Assembly (NCBI GenBank): GCA_030156435.1
Contig: JASGMM010000018.1
Location: forward strand, 1 to 35,130
Origin: Clostridiales bacterium
Lineage (GTDB): Bacteria > Bacillota > Clostridia > Mahellales > Mahellaceae
Direction of reading: 5' to 3'
DNA: 35,130 nt
The notes under the pieces were generated by a model. The model saw only the letters and a program-made list of their open reading frames with translations. It searched no databases and was not told the origin of the DNA. Shown in pieces: positions 16,136 through 22,908 of the stretch. The position numbers were made by a program, and so were the translations under genes. Within the stretch, counting starts at the first letter, position 1; each line of letters begins with the position of its first letter.

Positions 16136-17158
16136 ATGATAGGAAAAGTAAATGATAAATTTTTTAGAGAGTCTATTCTACCTTATATAGGTGCTGTATC
16201 AGATAAAACAGTAATAGGACCGAAAATGGGAGTTGATGCAGCAGTATTAAAGCTTAAAGATACTTACATGGTTATAGCTGAAGATCCTATATTTCCATCT
16301 CCAACCATTTCGCCGGACGATTTCGGATGGATAACAGTACATATAGGTGCAAGCGATGTTGCGGTAATGGGAGTTAAACCTGAAGGTATGACATACTCAT
16401 TGCTTTTACCACCTGAAACAACTGAAGAATATATAGCGGCATTAGTAAAAAGTATTAGCAAATACGCAGCAGAACTCGGTATTGCTATAGTTGGAGGGCA
16501 TACGGGCTATTATGCAGCCGTTAATACGCCTATTATAGGCGGTATTACAGTATTTGGCTTTGGGGAAAAAGTAGTAGCTCCGAATGGCGCTAAAGTTGGT
16601 GATGCGGTAATAATCACCAAGGGCGTTGCTATTGAAGCAGCTAGTTTAATTGCATGCGAGTTAAATGATAAGCTTCATAAGAATGGAATAAAATCAAATT
16701 TAATTGAGAGAGCTAAACAGAGATTTTATGAGATTTCTGTAGTGAAAGAAGCTGAGATATCTGTAAAGATAGGAGGTGTCAACGCCATGCATGATGCCAC
16801 TGAAGGGGGCCTTGCTAGAGGATTGTGGGAAGTGGCAGAAGCATCTGGCGTGGGGCTGCGAATAGAAAAGGGGAAAATCCCAATTTCAGAAGATGTAAAG
16901 ACAATATGTGATTATATAAAATTAAATCCGTTAGAAGTTATAAGTGAAGGTACACTTATATTAACGTGCAATACTGGTAAGGTTGATGAGCTTATGTCAG
17001 CATATGCCAAAGAAGGAATTGATGCTGCTGTAATAGGTACAGTAGTCCCTGAAGAGATGGGTAGATTTTGGATTGATGAGAATGGCACATTAATAGAGTT
17101 AGTTCCGCCGGAGACAGATGAATTTTGGGAGGCGTTTTTTAGTATATTTGACAAGTAA
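16136..17158 (+). CDS. AIR synthase (PurM)-superfamily enzyme, HypE/ThiL-like, TPP-regulated
   Basis: A 340-aa ATP-dependent enzyme of the PurM/HypE/ThiL/SelD superfamily. The N-terminal half has GPKMGVDAAVLKL and MVIAEDPIFPSPTISPDDFG, then HIGASDVAVMGVKPEGMTYS, the metal-ATP region in which ThiL also has a conserved 'sDlaamGa.P'. The C-terminal half has MHDATEGGLARGLWEVAEAS, close to the HypE motif 'RD.TRGGLA'. The C-terminal PR-x-C-G of true HypE is absent, as are selenophosphate-synthetase features. Being behind a TPP riboswitch and a thiamine-binding protein, it may be a thiamine-phosphate kinase variant or another thiamine-salvage enzyme. Superfamily assignment is firm; function is inference. 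ATG 16136 follows AAAGGTG by 11 nt. The following 17159-17302 holds only short repeats (CAAAG/CTTTG). Confidence 0.8.
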   Translation: MIGKVNDKFFRESILPYIGAVSDKTVIGPKMGVDAAVLKLKDTYMVIAEDPIFPSPTISPDDFGWITVHIGASDVAVMGVKPEGMTYSLLLPPETTEEYIAALVKSISKYAAELGIAIVGGHTGYYAAVNTPIIGGITVFGFGEKVVAPNGAKVGDAVIITKGVAIEAASLIACELNDKLHKNGIKSNLIERAKQRFYEISVVKEAEISVKIGGVNAMHDATEGGLARGLWEVAEASGVGLRIEKGKIPISEDVKTICDYIKLNPLEVISEGTLILTCNTGKVDELMSAYAKEGIDAAVIGTVVPEEMGRFWIDENGTLIELVPPETDEFWEAFFSIFDK

Positions 17159-17302
17159 TAGATGTACAGCAAAGCTGCTTTGAAGTCGCCTGAGTTTTGC
17201 ATTTTAGCATAAAGCAGTAGATTGAAAATTGGCATCCTCGGGGTTTGCGTAAGAGAAGCGATAGTAACAATAAATATGATGTTTACCTAAGGGATATAAT
17301 AT

Positions 17303-17376
17303 GTCTAAATTCAGATGTTTTTATATACAGATAACTGCTATAAAGCCAGGTGGGTATGCAAGATCAAATAATTAGC
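17303..17376. repeat. Dispersed repeat, copy 2, left half, with target duplication
   Basis: This aligns with 15446 onward of copy 1 (GATGTTTTTATATACAGATA here). It ends in TAATTAGC (17369-17376), the left 8-bp target-site duplication of the IS256-family element. Confidence 0.75.
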
Positions 17377-17462
17377 GAGACTGTGCAAAATTTTGTGTAT
17401 AGCTGAATAATAAGGTTCCTTTCTGGCGACAATTAGTAACAAAACCAGAAAGGAGCTTTATC

Positions 17463-18686
17463 ATGAGCGTTTTACCAAAAGAAGTAGTACAGGAAATAGT
17501 TAAAGAGAACAATTTCCAGACGCCTCAGGAGATAATAGCCTTTATGAAAGAATCCTTCAGAGATGTCATTCAGGAAATGCTAGAGGCTGAGTTGGAAGTA
17601 GAACTTGGTTATGCCAAGGGAGAAAATCCACCAGCTGGTGCAGAAAATACTAGAAATGGATATGCTCCAAAAACTGTCCGCAGCGAGTTAGGTCCTATTG
17701 AACTAGATATCCCCAGGGATCGTAAAGGACAATTTGATCCTAAAATAGTCCCTAAATACTCCAGAGATGTTTCAGGTATTGAGGATAAGGTTATCTCACT
17801 GTATGCCAGGGGCATGAGTACTCGGGACATTCATGACCAAATTAAAGACCTGTACGGCGTAGAAATTTCTGCTGAGATGGTAAGTAAGATAACTGACCGT
17901 ATAACGCCTGAAATAAAAGAATGGCAGAACAGACCTCTCGAGAGAATATATCCTCTCATCTTCATGGATGCTATACATTACAAGGTGCGTGAAGATGGGC
18001 AGATCAATAAACGTGCTGCTTACGTCGTTATGGGAGTGAACATGGAGGGCAATAAGGATATTCTAGGCATATGGATCGGCGACAACGAATCCGCTAAATT
18101 CTGGCTTGGAATACTAAATGATCTCAAGAACAGAGGCGTGGAGGATGTTCTGGTATTCTGCGTTGATGGCCTGACAGGTATAAAAGAGGCTATTGAGGCT
18201 GCATACCCAAAAGCCGACATACAGAGATGCATAATACACCAATTGCGCAACTCTTTCAAGTATGTATCATATAAAGACATTAAAGAGTTTGCAGGGGACT
18301 TTAAGGGCGTATATACGGCAGCAAACGAAGATATTGCGCTGGATAAACTATGTGAACTTAAGGATAAGTGGGGTAAACAATATCCTTATGCATTCCGCAG
18401 TTGGGAAAACAATTGGGATATATTGAGCCCGTTTTTCAAATACCCGAATGAGGTGCGTAAGATTATGTATACCACTAACATCATCGAGGGATTGAACCGC
18501 CAGTTCAGGAAGGTTACCAAAAGTAAATCTGTATTTCCTTCCGACAGTTCCCTTGAGAAGATGTTATATCTGGCTTCTATGAACATTATGAAGAAATGGA
18601 CACAGAGATACCGTAATTGGGACCAAGTATTGAACCAATTATTAATAATGTATGGTGAGCGTCTAGAAAGCTACGTTATAAACTAA
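17463..18686 (+). CDS. IS256-family (mutator-type) transposase
   Basis: A 407-aa DDE transposase that catalyses copy-paste movement of its element through a circular intermediate. The catalytic triad is visible: D169 in IFMDAIHYKV, D235 in VFCVDGLTGIKEA, and E342 in TTNIIEGLNRQFRKVTKSK. CIIHQLRNSFKYV between D and E is the mutator-family C-x2-H signature. The N-terminal DNA-binding part contains ELEVELGYAKGE and TRNGYAPKTVRSELGPIELD, typical of IS256. Length equals the usual 390-410 aa, with no frameshift. ATG 17463 is preceded by AAAGGAG. Confidence 0.97.
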   Translation: MSVLPKEVVQEIVKENNFQTPQEIIAFMKESFRDVIQEMLEAELEVELGYAKGENPPAGAENTRNGYAPKTVRSELGPIELDIPRDRKGQFDPKIVPKYSRDVSGIEDKVISLYARGMSTRDIHDQIKDLYGVEISAEMVSKITDRITPEIKEWQNRPLERIYPLIFMDAIHYKVREDGQINKRAAYVVMGVNMEGNKDILGIWIGDNESAKFWLGILNDLKNRGVEDVLVFCVDGLTGIKEAIEAAYPKADIQRCIIHQLRNSFKYVSYKDIKEFAGDFKGVYTAANEDIALDKLCELKDKWGKQYPYAFRSWENNWDILSPFFKYPNEVRKIMYTTNIIEGLNRQFRKVTKSKSVFPSDSSLEKMLYLASMNIMKKWTQRYRNWDQVLNQLLIMYGERLESYVIN

Positions 18687-18708
18687 CCAGGTGTAGTTTA
18701 TATAAGAC

Positions 18709-18874
18709 GCTTTCTTTGGCGGCAAAGAAAGCTTGGCAAAGAAACCGGCCCTCATCGCCGGGCGGGCTAGACCCCACAAAAAACAGGCCGAAAAGACATA
18801 CATTACGCCATATAAACAATTATTGCCTAAAACATACAGGTTTATGTATAAAAATACGAGAATTAGGCAATAAT
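18709..18874. repeat. Two perfect hairpins in the non-coding tail of the IS
   Basis: GCTTTCTTTG (18709-18718) pairs with CAAAGAAAGC (18723-18732) around a GCGG loop, 22 bp after the transposase stop. It has no T-run. A second, larger structure pairs ATTATTGCCTAA (18819-18830) with TTAGGCAATAAT (18863-18874), with an inner ACATA/TATGT hairpin. A G/C-rich patch lies between them at about 18745-18790. An open frame of 86 codons across this tail looks accidental. The structures may be a transcription-blocking device, a small RNA or a nested element. Confidence 0.6.
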
Positions 18875-18973
18875 ATGAATATAAAGGTCGTACAATTGCT
18901 ACGAAAACGTAACAAACAGCCTACCGCCAGAAAGGGCTTAAAAGCCCCTATACACAAAATTATTTATACCCCC

Positions 18974-19025
18974 TAATTAGCATATGTAGATCTATGGAAT
19001 GCTGATTGTAAATTTTCGCTCTTTA
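18974..19025. repeat. Dispersed repeat, copy 2, right half, with target duplication
   Basis: TAATTAGC (18974-18981) repeats the left target duplication. The following CATATGTAGATCTATGGAAT to GCTCTTTA (19025) continues the alignment with the last 50 bp of copy 1. Confidence 0.75.
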
Positions 19026-19048
19026 CCTTTGTTTCACCGATGTCCTAA

Positions 19049-19077
19049 TTGCCAAAAACAACGGAATGGGGTATACT
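19049..19077 (+). promoter_or_regulatory. Sigma-A promoter of metG-tatD
   Basis: TTGCCA (19049-19054) and TATACT (19072-19077) are spaced by 17 bp. The predicted transcript starts near 19084, leaving only about 36 nt before the ATG at 19120. There is therefore no room for a T-box or S-box leader. Confidence 0.65.
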
Positions 19078-19119
19078 ACTGATAATAGTTTAATTTGTTT
19101 ATTCCGAAAGGAGCTAAAT

Positions 19120-20658
19120 ATGGTGAAGGGTAAAACCTATTATATAACTACACCTATATATTATCCGAGCGATAAACTGCATATAGGGCATTCCTATACT
19201 ACGGTGGCGGCTGACGCTATGGCGCGCTTTAAGCGGATGACCGGCTATGATGTGTGGTTTCTGACCGGCACCGACGAGCACGGCGAGAAGATAGAGAGAG
19301 TGGCCAGGCAGCATAACGTGACACCGCAGCAGTATGTGGATGATATAGTATCATGGATAAAAAATCTGTGGAAAACAATGGATATATCATATGACCAATT
19401 CATACGTACTACAGACCCAGAACATATGAAGATAGTGCAGACTATATTCAACCGCCTTTATGAGCAGGGAGATATATATAAAGGCGAGTACGAGGGCTGG
19501 TATTGTACGCCGTGCGAGGCATTCTGGACTGAGCTGCAATTGGTTAACGGTAAATGTCCGGACTGCGGCAGGCCAGTTGAGAGGGTGCGCGAGGAGGCTT
19601 ACTTTTTTAAGCTCTCAACGTACCAGGATAGGTTGATAGAGTATATAGAAACCCATCCTGATTTTATACAACCTGCATCGCGGCGGAATGAGATGTTGAA
19701 TAATTTCCTGCGTCCCGGATTAGAGGATTTGTGCGTATCGCGTACATCTTTCAGCTGGGGTATCCCGGTGACCTTCGATCCTAAGCACGTAATATACGTT
19801 TGGATAGATGCTCTCAGCAACTATATAACAGCACTAGGTGCATTAACTGACCATGACGAGGCATTTCGAAAGTATTGGCCGGCAGATGTGCATTTGGTAG
19901 GCAAGGAAATAGTGCGCTTTCATACTATAATATGGCCTGCCATATTGATGGCTTTGGGTCTAGAGCTTCCTAAACAGGTATTTGGCCACGGATGGTTGGT
20001 CATGGATGGCGGTAAGATGTCCAAGTCAAAAGGCAATGTAATAGATCCACTCAAATTGGTCGAACAGTACGGCGTAGATGCTGTGCGCTATTTCCTGCTG
20101 CGCGAGGTACCATTTGGGGCAGACGGTAATTTTTCAAACGAAGCGTTAGTCAATCGTATAAATTCCGATTTGGCCAATGATCTGGGCAACTTGGTTAGCC
20201 GTACGGTAGCTATGGTGGAGAAATATTTTGATGGCGTGTTACCTGTGCCCTCTACTGCTCAACCTATCGATGACGGCTTAAAATCCATGGCTTTGAGTAC
20301 TCCGAAGAAAATGGAGGAGCTGATGGATAAACTCCAATTCAGTAACGCTTTGTCGGAGATATGGGCACTTGTCGCCCGAAGCAATAAATATATAGATGAA
20401 ACTATGCCGTGGGTATTAGCCAGGGACGAAGCACAAAAGGAACGCTTGGGTACAGTGCTCTATAATCTGACCGAGGTCATACGCATGATATCCGTCATGA
20501 TACAACCGTATATGCCCAACACATCGCCCGTGATATGGAAACAAATAGGAGTTGCCGAAGGCCCAACTACATCCTGGCAGAGTTTATACGATTTTGGCGC
20601 GATAGAACCCGGAACAACGGTTAAAAAGGGTCCGGCGCTATTCCCAAGGATACAATAG
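19120..20658 (+). CDS. metG: Methionine--tRNA ligase, short form
   Basis: It charges tRNA-Met with methionine in the cytoplasm. This class I synthetase shows HIGH at residues 21-24 (KLHIGHSY), the zinc-knuckle cysteines CTPCEAFWTE and CPDCGRPV, and KMSKS at 299-303 (GGKMSKSKGNVIDP). The anticodon-binding helical domain follows (FSNEALVNRINSDLANDLGN). At 512 aa it lacks the C-terminal EMAP/Trbp111-like tRNA-binding domain that makes Bacillus MetRS about 660 aa; such shortened forms are known. I chose ATG 19120 with AAGGAG 6 nt upstream over the ATG at 19066, which lies at the promoter -10. tatD follows after 12 bp, a pairing seen in many Firmicutes. Confidence 0.97.
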   Translation: MVKGKTYYITTPIYYPSDKLHIGHSYTTVAADAMARFKRMTGYDVWFLTGTDEHGEKIERVARQHNVTPQQYVDDIVSWIKNLWKTMDISYDQFIRTTDPEHMKIVQTIFNRLYEQGDIYKGEYEGWYCTPCEAFWTELQLVNGKCPDCGRPVERVREEAYFFKLSTYQDRLIEYIETHPDFIQPASRRNEMLNNFLRPGLEDLCVSRTSFSWGIPVTFDPKHVIYVWIDALSNYITALGALTDHDEAFRKYWPADVHLVGKEIVRFHTIIWPAILMALGLELPKQVFGHGWLVMDGGKMSKSKGNVIDPLKLVEQYGVDAVRYFLLREVPFGADGNFSNEALVNRINSDLANDLGNLVSRTVAMVEKYFDGVLPVPSTAQPIDDGLKSMALSTPKKMEELMDKLQFSNALSEIWALVARSNKYIDETMPWVLARDEAQKERLGTVLYNLTEVIRMISVMIQPYMPNTSPVIWKQIGVAEGPTTSWQSLYDFGAIEPGTTVKKGPALFPRIQ

Positions 20659-20670
20659 GGAGGTAGGACA

Positions 20671-21459
20671 TTGCTTATAGATACTCACGCCCATTTAGAC
20701 GATGCACGCTTTGACGAGGATAGAGAGCATGTAATACAACAGCTAAGGCAGGACGGCCTGGACTGCGTTATAAATCCTGGAGCTGATATGGTCTCCTCAA
20801 GCAAGGCTGTAGAATTAGCCCATGCATATGAGTTCATATATGCCGCGGTGGGCGTGCACCCTCAGGATGCTGAACATTTAAACGGTGCAGATTTGGCCGA
20901 ATTAGAGAGATTAGCAGAAGATGATAGGGTAGTGGCTATAGGAGAGATAGGGCTGGATTACCATTACGATGAACCCGGACGTGATATTCAAAGGGCTTGT
21001 TTTAAGGGCCAACTGAAATTGGCCGATAGAGTGGGTAAACCGGTCATTATACATGATCGCGATGCTCACGGCGATATGATGAGCATATTGAAGAATCGTG
21101 GTAAAAACCAAAAGGGCGTATTGCATTGTTTTTCCGGCAGCGTGGAGATGGCTGAGGAATGTTTGAAACTGGGATTTTTAATATCGTTTACCGGCAATAT
21201 AACATTTAAAAATGCCCGCCGGCTTATAGATGTGGTCAAAGCGGTTCCCATAGAGCGCATAATGATAGAAACCGACAGCCCTTACTTATCTCCGGAACCG
21301 CATAGGGGACAAAGGAATTACCCGGGTAATGTGCGTTACGTTGCCCAAAAGATAGCGGAGATAAAGGGGATGCAATACGATGACGTCGTGCGCATAACCG
21401 GACACAATGCCATAAAGCTGTTCGGTCTGACCGAACTGGGTACAAAACGCCATGCCTGA
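20671..21459 (+). CDS. tatD: TatD-family metal-dependent deoxyribonuclease
   Basis: A 262-aa TIM-barrel metallohydrolase, a probable 3'-5' exonuclease linked to DNA repair and quality control. The metal ligands are all present: THAHLD (HxH), GEIGLDYHYDE, IIHDRDAH, LHCFSGS and IETDSPYL. Its start is TTG 20671 with GGGAGGT (20658-20664) upstream; no ATG fits. Length is normal (about 255-265 aa) and the C-terminus HNAIKLFGL is typical, so the gene is complete. Its last 8 bp overlap the frame of a broken radical-SAM gene fragment. It is co-transcribed with metG. Confidence 0.95.
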   Translation: MLIDTHAHLDDARFDEDREHVIQQLRQDGLDCVINPGADMVSSSKAVELAHAYEFIYAAVGVHPQDAEHLNGADLAELERLAEDDRVVAIGEIGLDYHYDEPGRDIQRACFKGQLKLADRVGKPVIIHDRDAHGDMMSILKNRGKNQKGVLHCFSGSVEMAEECLKLGFLISFTGNITFKNARRLIDVVKAVPIERIMIETDSPYLSPEPHRGQRNYPGNVRYVAQKIAEIKGMQYDDVVRITGHNAIKLFGLTELGTKRHA

Positions 21460-21856
21460 AGATCGAGGTGGCAATCCTACCCATGATAGGGTATTGCGAG
21501 CGGTCAGATTACTTCAGCGGCATGGGGTGGAATTCAATATATTGACGGTTGTAAATGACGTTAACGCCAAGAAACCCGAGGCGCTTTTCAATTATTTCTT
21601 CGATATGGGTATAAGGTATATGCAGTTCATACCGTGTTTGGAGACGGATGAGCATGGTGATATAGCGCCATTTTCCGTATCGAAGGATGATTATGGGGAA
21701 TTTCTTTGCCGCATGTTCGATAAATGGTATAATATGGGGCAACCTGAGTGCTATATACGCGATTTAGACGAGCTGATGATATTAAATACAGCCAAAGCAG
21801 ATTCGAACGCTTGGCGGCGAGGTGGAAGGAGGCGCGATGATTGCCTGTGGCCGTAG
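21452..21856 (+). pseudogene. Anaerobic sulfatase-maturase (radical SAM) internal fragment
   Basis: The frame reads EDRGGNPTHDRVLRAVRLLQ, then HGVEFNILTVVNDVNAKKPE, RYMQFIPCLE, and MGQPECYIRDLDEL. This is the middle part of anaerobic sulfatase-maturating enzymes (anSME), which convert an active-site Cys or Ser of sulfatases to formylglycine. The N-terminal radical-SAM CX3CX2C cluster and the C-terminal SPASM cysteines are both absent, so it cannot work. Similarity ends near 21790; the last residues to 21856 look like run-on sequence reaching into the next gene. It lies between the tatD stop and the DUF503 ribosome binding site, apparently a deletion relic. Confidence 0.8.
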
Positions 21857-22125
21857 CTATGGTGGAGATAGCCATACCTTTTGCTCATTCGCTCAAGGAT
21901 AAGAGACACGTGGTCAAAAGCATAATCGCTCGCTTGCGCAATCGTTTCAACGTTTCTGTCGCCGAGATGGAATATATGGACATTTGGCAGCGCGCGATCT
22001 TGGGCATAGCGTGTATATCCAACGATGGAAAGTTTGCCAACGGCGAAATAGATAAAGCCATAGATTATATTGAAAGCAGCGAAGGCGAATATCAGGTGAT
22101 AAATATAGATGTTCAGATACTGTGA
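21841..22125 (+). CDS. DUF503 family protein (YlxP-like)
   Basis: A 94-aa conserved cytoplasmic protein of the DUF503/YlxP family, usually found near infB-rbfA and of unclear, probably ribosome-linked, function. The diagnostic core is HSLKDKRHVVKSIIARLRNR, then FNVSVAEME, and WQRAILGIACISND. The best start is TTG 21841, with AAGGAGG (21826-21832) 8 nt upstream; the ATG at 21837 is in the wrong frame. The N-terminus (MPVAVAMVEIAIPF) is slightly unlike the usual MIVG start. It sits behind the anSME fragment, away from translation genes, and converges with the thioesterase gene with no gap. Confidence 0.85.
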   Translation: MPVAVAMVEIAIPFAHSLKDKRHVVKSIIARLRNRFNVSVAEMEYMDIWQRAILGIACISNDGKFANGEIDKAIDYIESSEGEYQVINIDVQIL

Positions 22126-22620
22126 TTATTCTCTCGAACGGCGCTTTAGGCGCTGCTCTCGCCTTATTATCGCGTCTTGAAACGCTTTGTGCTCATCCGG
22201 CGTTTCTGGCGATACGCAGGGTACGGGTGTGGGATGCCCGTTGTCGTCTAATGCCACGAAAGTCAGATAAGCCTCGTTGGTCAAGCGGCGCTGGCTGGTG
22301 GTCAGATTCTCACCGTAAACGTCTACCGCTACTTCCATAGAAGTACGGCCGGACCATGTTATTTTGCCTCTTAATATGACTAATTCACCTACTTTTATGG
22401 GCTCTTTAAAGTCTAAACTGTCGACTGCTACCGTTACCACCGTATGACCGGAATGTCGTGAAGCCACTATGGCGCCGGCTATATCTATCCAGTGCATAAG
22501 CCTGCCGCCTAAAAGGTTGCCAAGCCCGTTGGCGTCATTGGGCAATACCATCTCTGTCATTTCCACTTTCGACGCCGATGGTGGCTTAAATCCCATATTC
22601 GGATCGCATGCGTTTATCAT
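22126..22620 (-). CDS. Acyl-CoA thioesterase, hotdog fold (YciA/BFIT-like)
   Basis: A 164-aa hotdog-fold thioesterase that hydrolyses acyl-CoA to free acid and CoA. The key motif is NDANGLGNLLGGRLMHWIDI, with the catalytic N/D and the GG-helix of the YciA/acyl-CoA hydrolase group. This is followed by VTVAVDSLDFKEPIKVGELV and a typical VYGENLTTSQRRLTNEAYLTF stretch. The ATG is at 22620-22618 on the minus strand, preceded by AGGAGGAAATGTA. It is transcribed divergently from the trp operon and convergently with DUF503. Substrate chain length cannot be told. Confidence 0.92.
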   Translation of the reverse strand: MINACDPNMGFKPPSASKVEMTEMVLPNDANGLGNLLGGRLMHWIDIAGAIVASRHSGHTVVTVAVDSLDFKEPIKVGELVILRGKITWSGRTSMEVAVDVYGENLTTSQRRLTNEAYLTFVALDDNGHPTPVPCVSPETPDEHKAFQDAIIRREQRLKRRSRE

Positions 22621-22734
22621 TACATTTCCTCCTGCTATTATGTACGATGTCTACCGTTGCTTATAATTTAACATATTTGTATATGATGTTCAAGCACATA
22701 AAATTATCAAGACAAGTATTTCCTGCAAAAAAAT

Positions 22735-22764
22735 TTGACACACCCTTGTCCAATAGTGTATTAT
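22735..22764 (+). promoter_or_regulatory. Sigma-A promoter of the trp operon
   Basis: A consensus TTGACA (22735-22740) is followed after 18 bp by TATTAT (22759-22764). Transcription should start near 22771, just before the (G/U)AG repeats. Confidence 0.8.
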
Positions 22765-22776
22765 AGTAGCAAGATC

Positions 22777-22824
22777 GAGTTAGACGAGATGAGTTTAGAT
22801 GAGATGAGCCGAGAAGAGCATGAG
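22777..22824 (+). promoter_or_regulatory. Probable TRAP (MtrB) binding site: ten (G/U)AG triplets
   Basis: In the leader RNA, triplets GAG or UAG begin at 22777, 22781, 22786, 22791, 22796, 22801, 22806, 22811, 22816 and 22822. Spacers are 1, then 2 repeatedly, and finally 3 nt. An AAG at 22771 could serve as an eleventh. The B. subtilis trp leader has eleven such triplets, wrapped around the 11-subunit TRAP ring when tryptophan is high. The register, the position before trpE and the overlapping antiterminator all match that system. TRAP itself is not encoded in this window. Confidence 0.88.
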
Positions 22825-22869
22825 GAATGAATTTATGACTTTTCGGCCGGAATGATATTCCGGCCTTTT
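22808..22869 (+). terminator. trp leader antiterminator and attenuator terminator
   Basis: Terminator: GGCCGGAAT (22845-22853) pairs with ATTCCGGCC (22857-22865), loop GAT, followed by TTTT (22866-22869). Antiterminator: GCCGAGAAG (22808-22816), inside the (G/U)AG repeats, pairs with CTTTTCGGC (22839-22847) over 9 bp with one G-U. It shares 22845-22847 with the terminator arm, so only one can form. A bound TRAP would block the antiterminator and stop transcription before trpE. Confidence 0.88.
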
Positions 22870-22908
22870 GCATATCTTTTCGGCCTCTCTGGAAAGGAGA
22901 GAGCGTAT

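Larger units (their letters stand above)
17377..18973 (+). mobile_element. IS256-family insertion sequence, complete, with 8-bp target duplication
   Basis: The element spans 1,597 bp. The left end GAGACTGTGCAAAATTTTG and the right end (complement GGGGGTATAAATAATTTTG) are imperfect 26-bp inverted repeats that share AATTTTGTGTATAG at their inner side. TAATTAGC flanks both ends directly (17369-17376 and 18974-18981), matching the 8-bp duplications IS256 relatives make. The same site is uninterrupted in the repeat copy at 15446-15564 (AATTGGTATATG), which confirms the insertion point. The transposase is intact, so the element may be active. A 287-bp non-coding tail between transposase and right end is long for the family. 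Confidence 0.92.

Noticed and set aside
16136-17158. Calling this gene hypE or selD
   Set aside because: HypE needs its C-terminal PR-x-C motif, which is absent, and SelD needs its N-terminal Cys/Sec-Lys region. The TPP riboswitch also argues for a thiamine role, so only the superfamily is claimed.
18716-18976. An 86-codon open frame inside the IS tail as a passenger gene
   Set aside because: It starts within a hairpin, has no ribosome binding site and runs into the right inverted repeat. Its composition (RNRPSSPGGLDPTKNRPKRH) looks like translated structured RNA.
19026-19119. A T-box or S-box (SAM) leader before metG
   Set aside because: The clear promoter at 19049-19077 leaves only about 36 nt of leader, and no T-box or S-box motif is visible.
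22777-22824. The GAG repeats as a coding tandem repeat or leader peptide with Trp codons
   Set aside because: No start codon with a ribosome binding site precedes them and no run of TGG codons occurs; the 5-nt period does not fit a reading frame.
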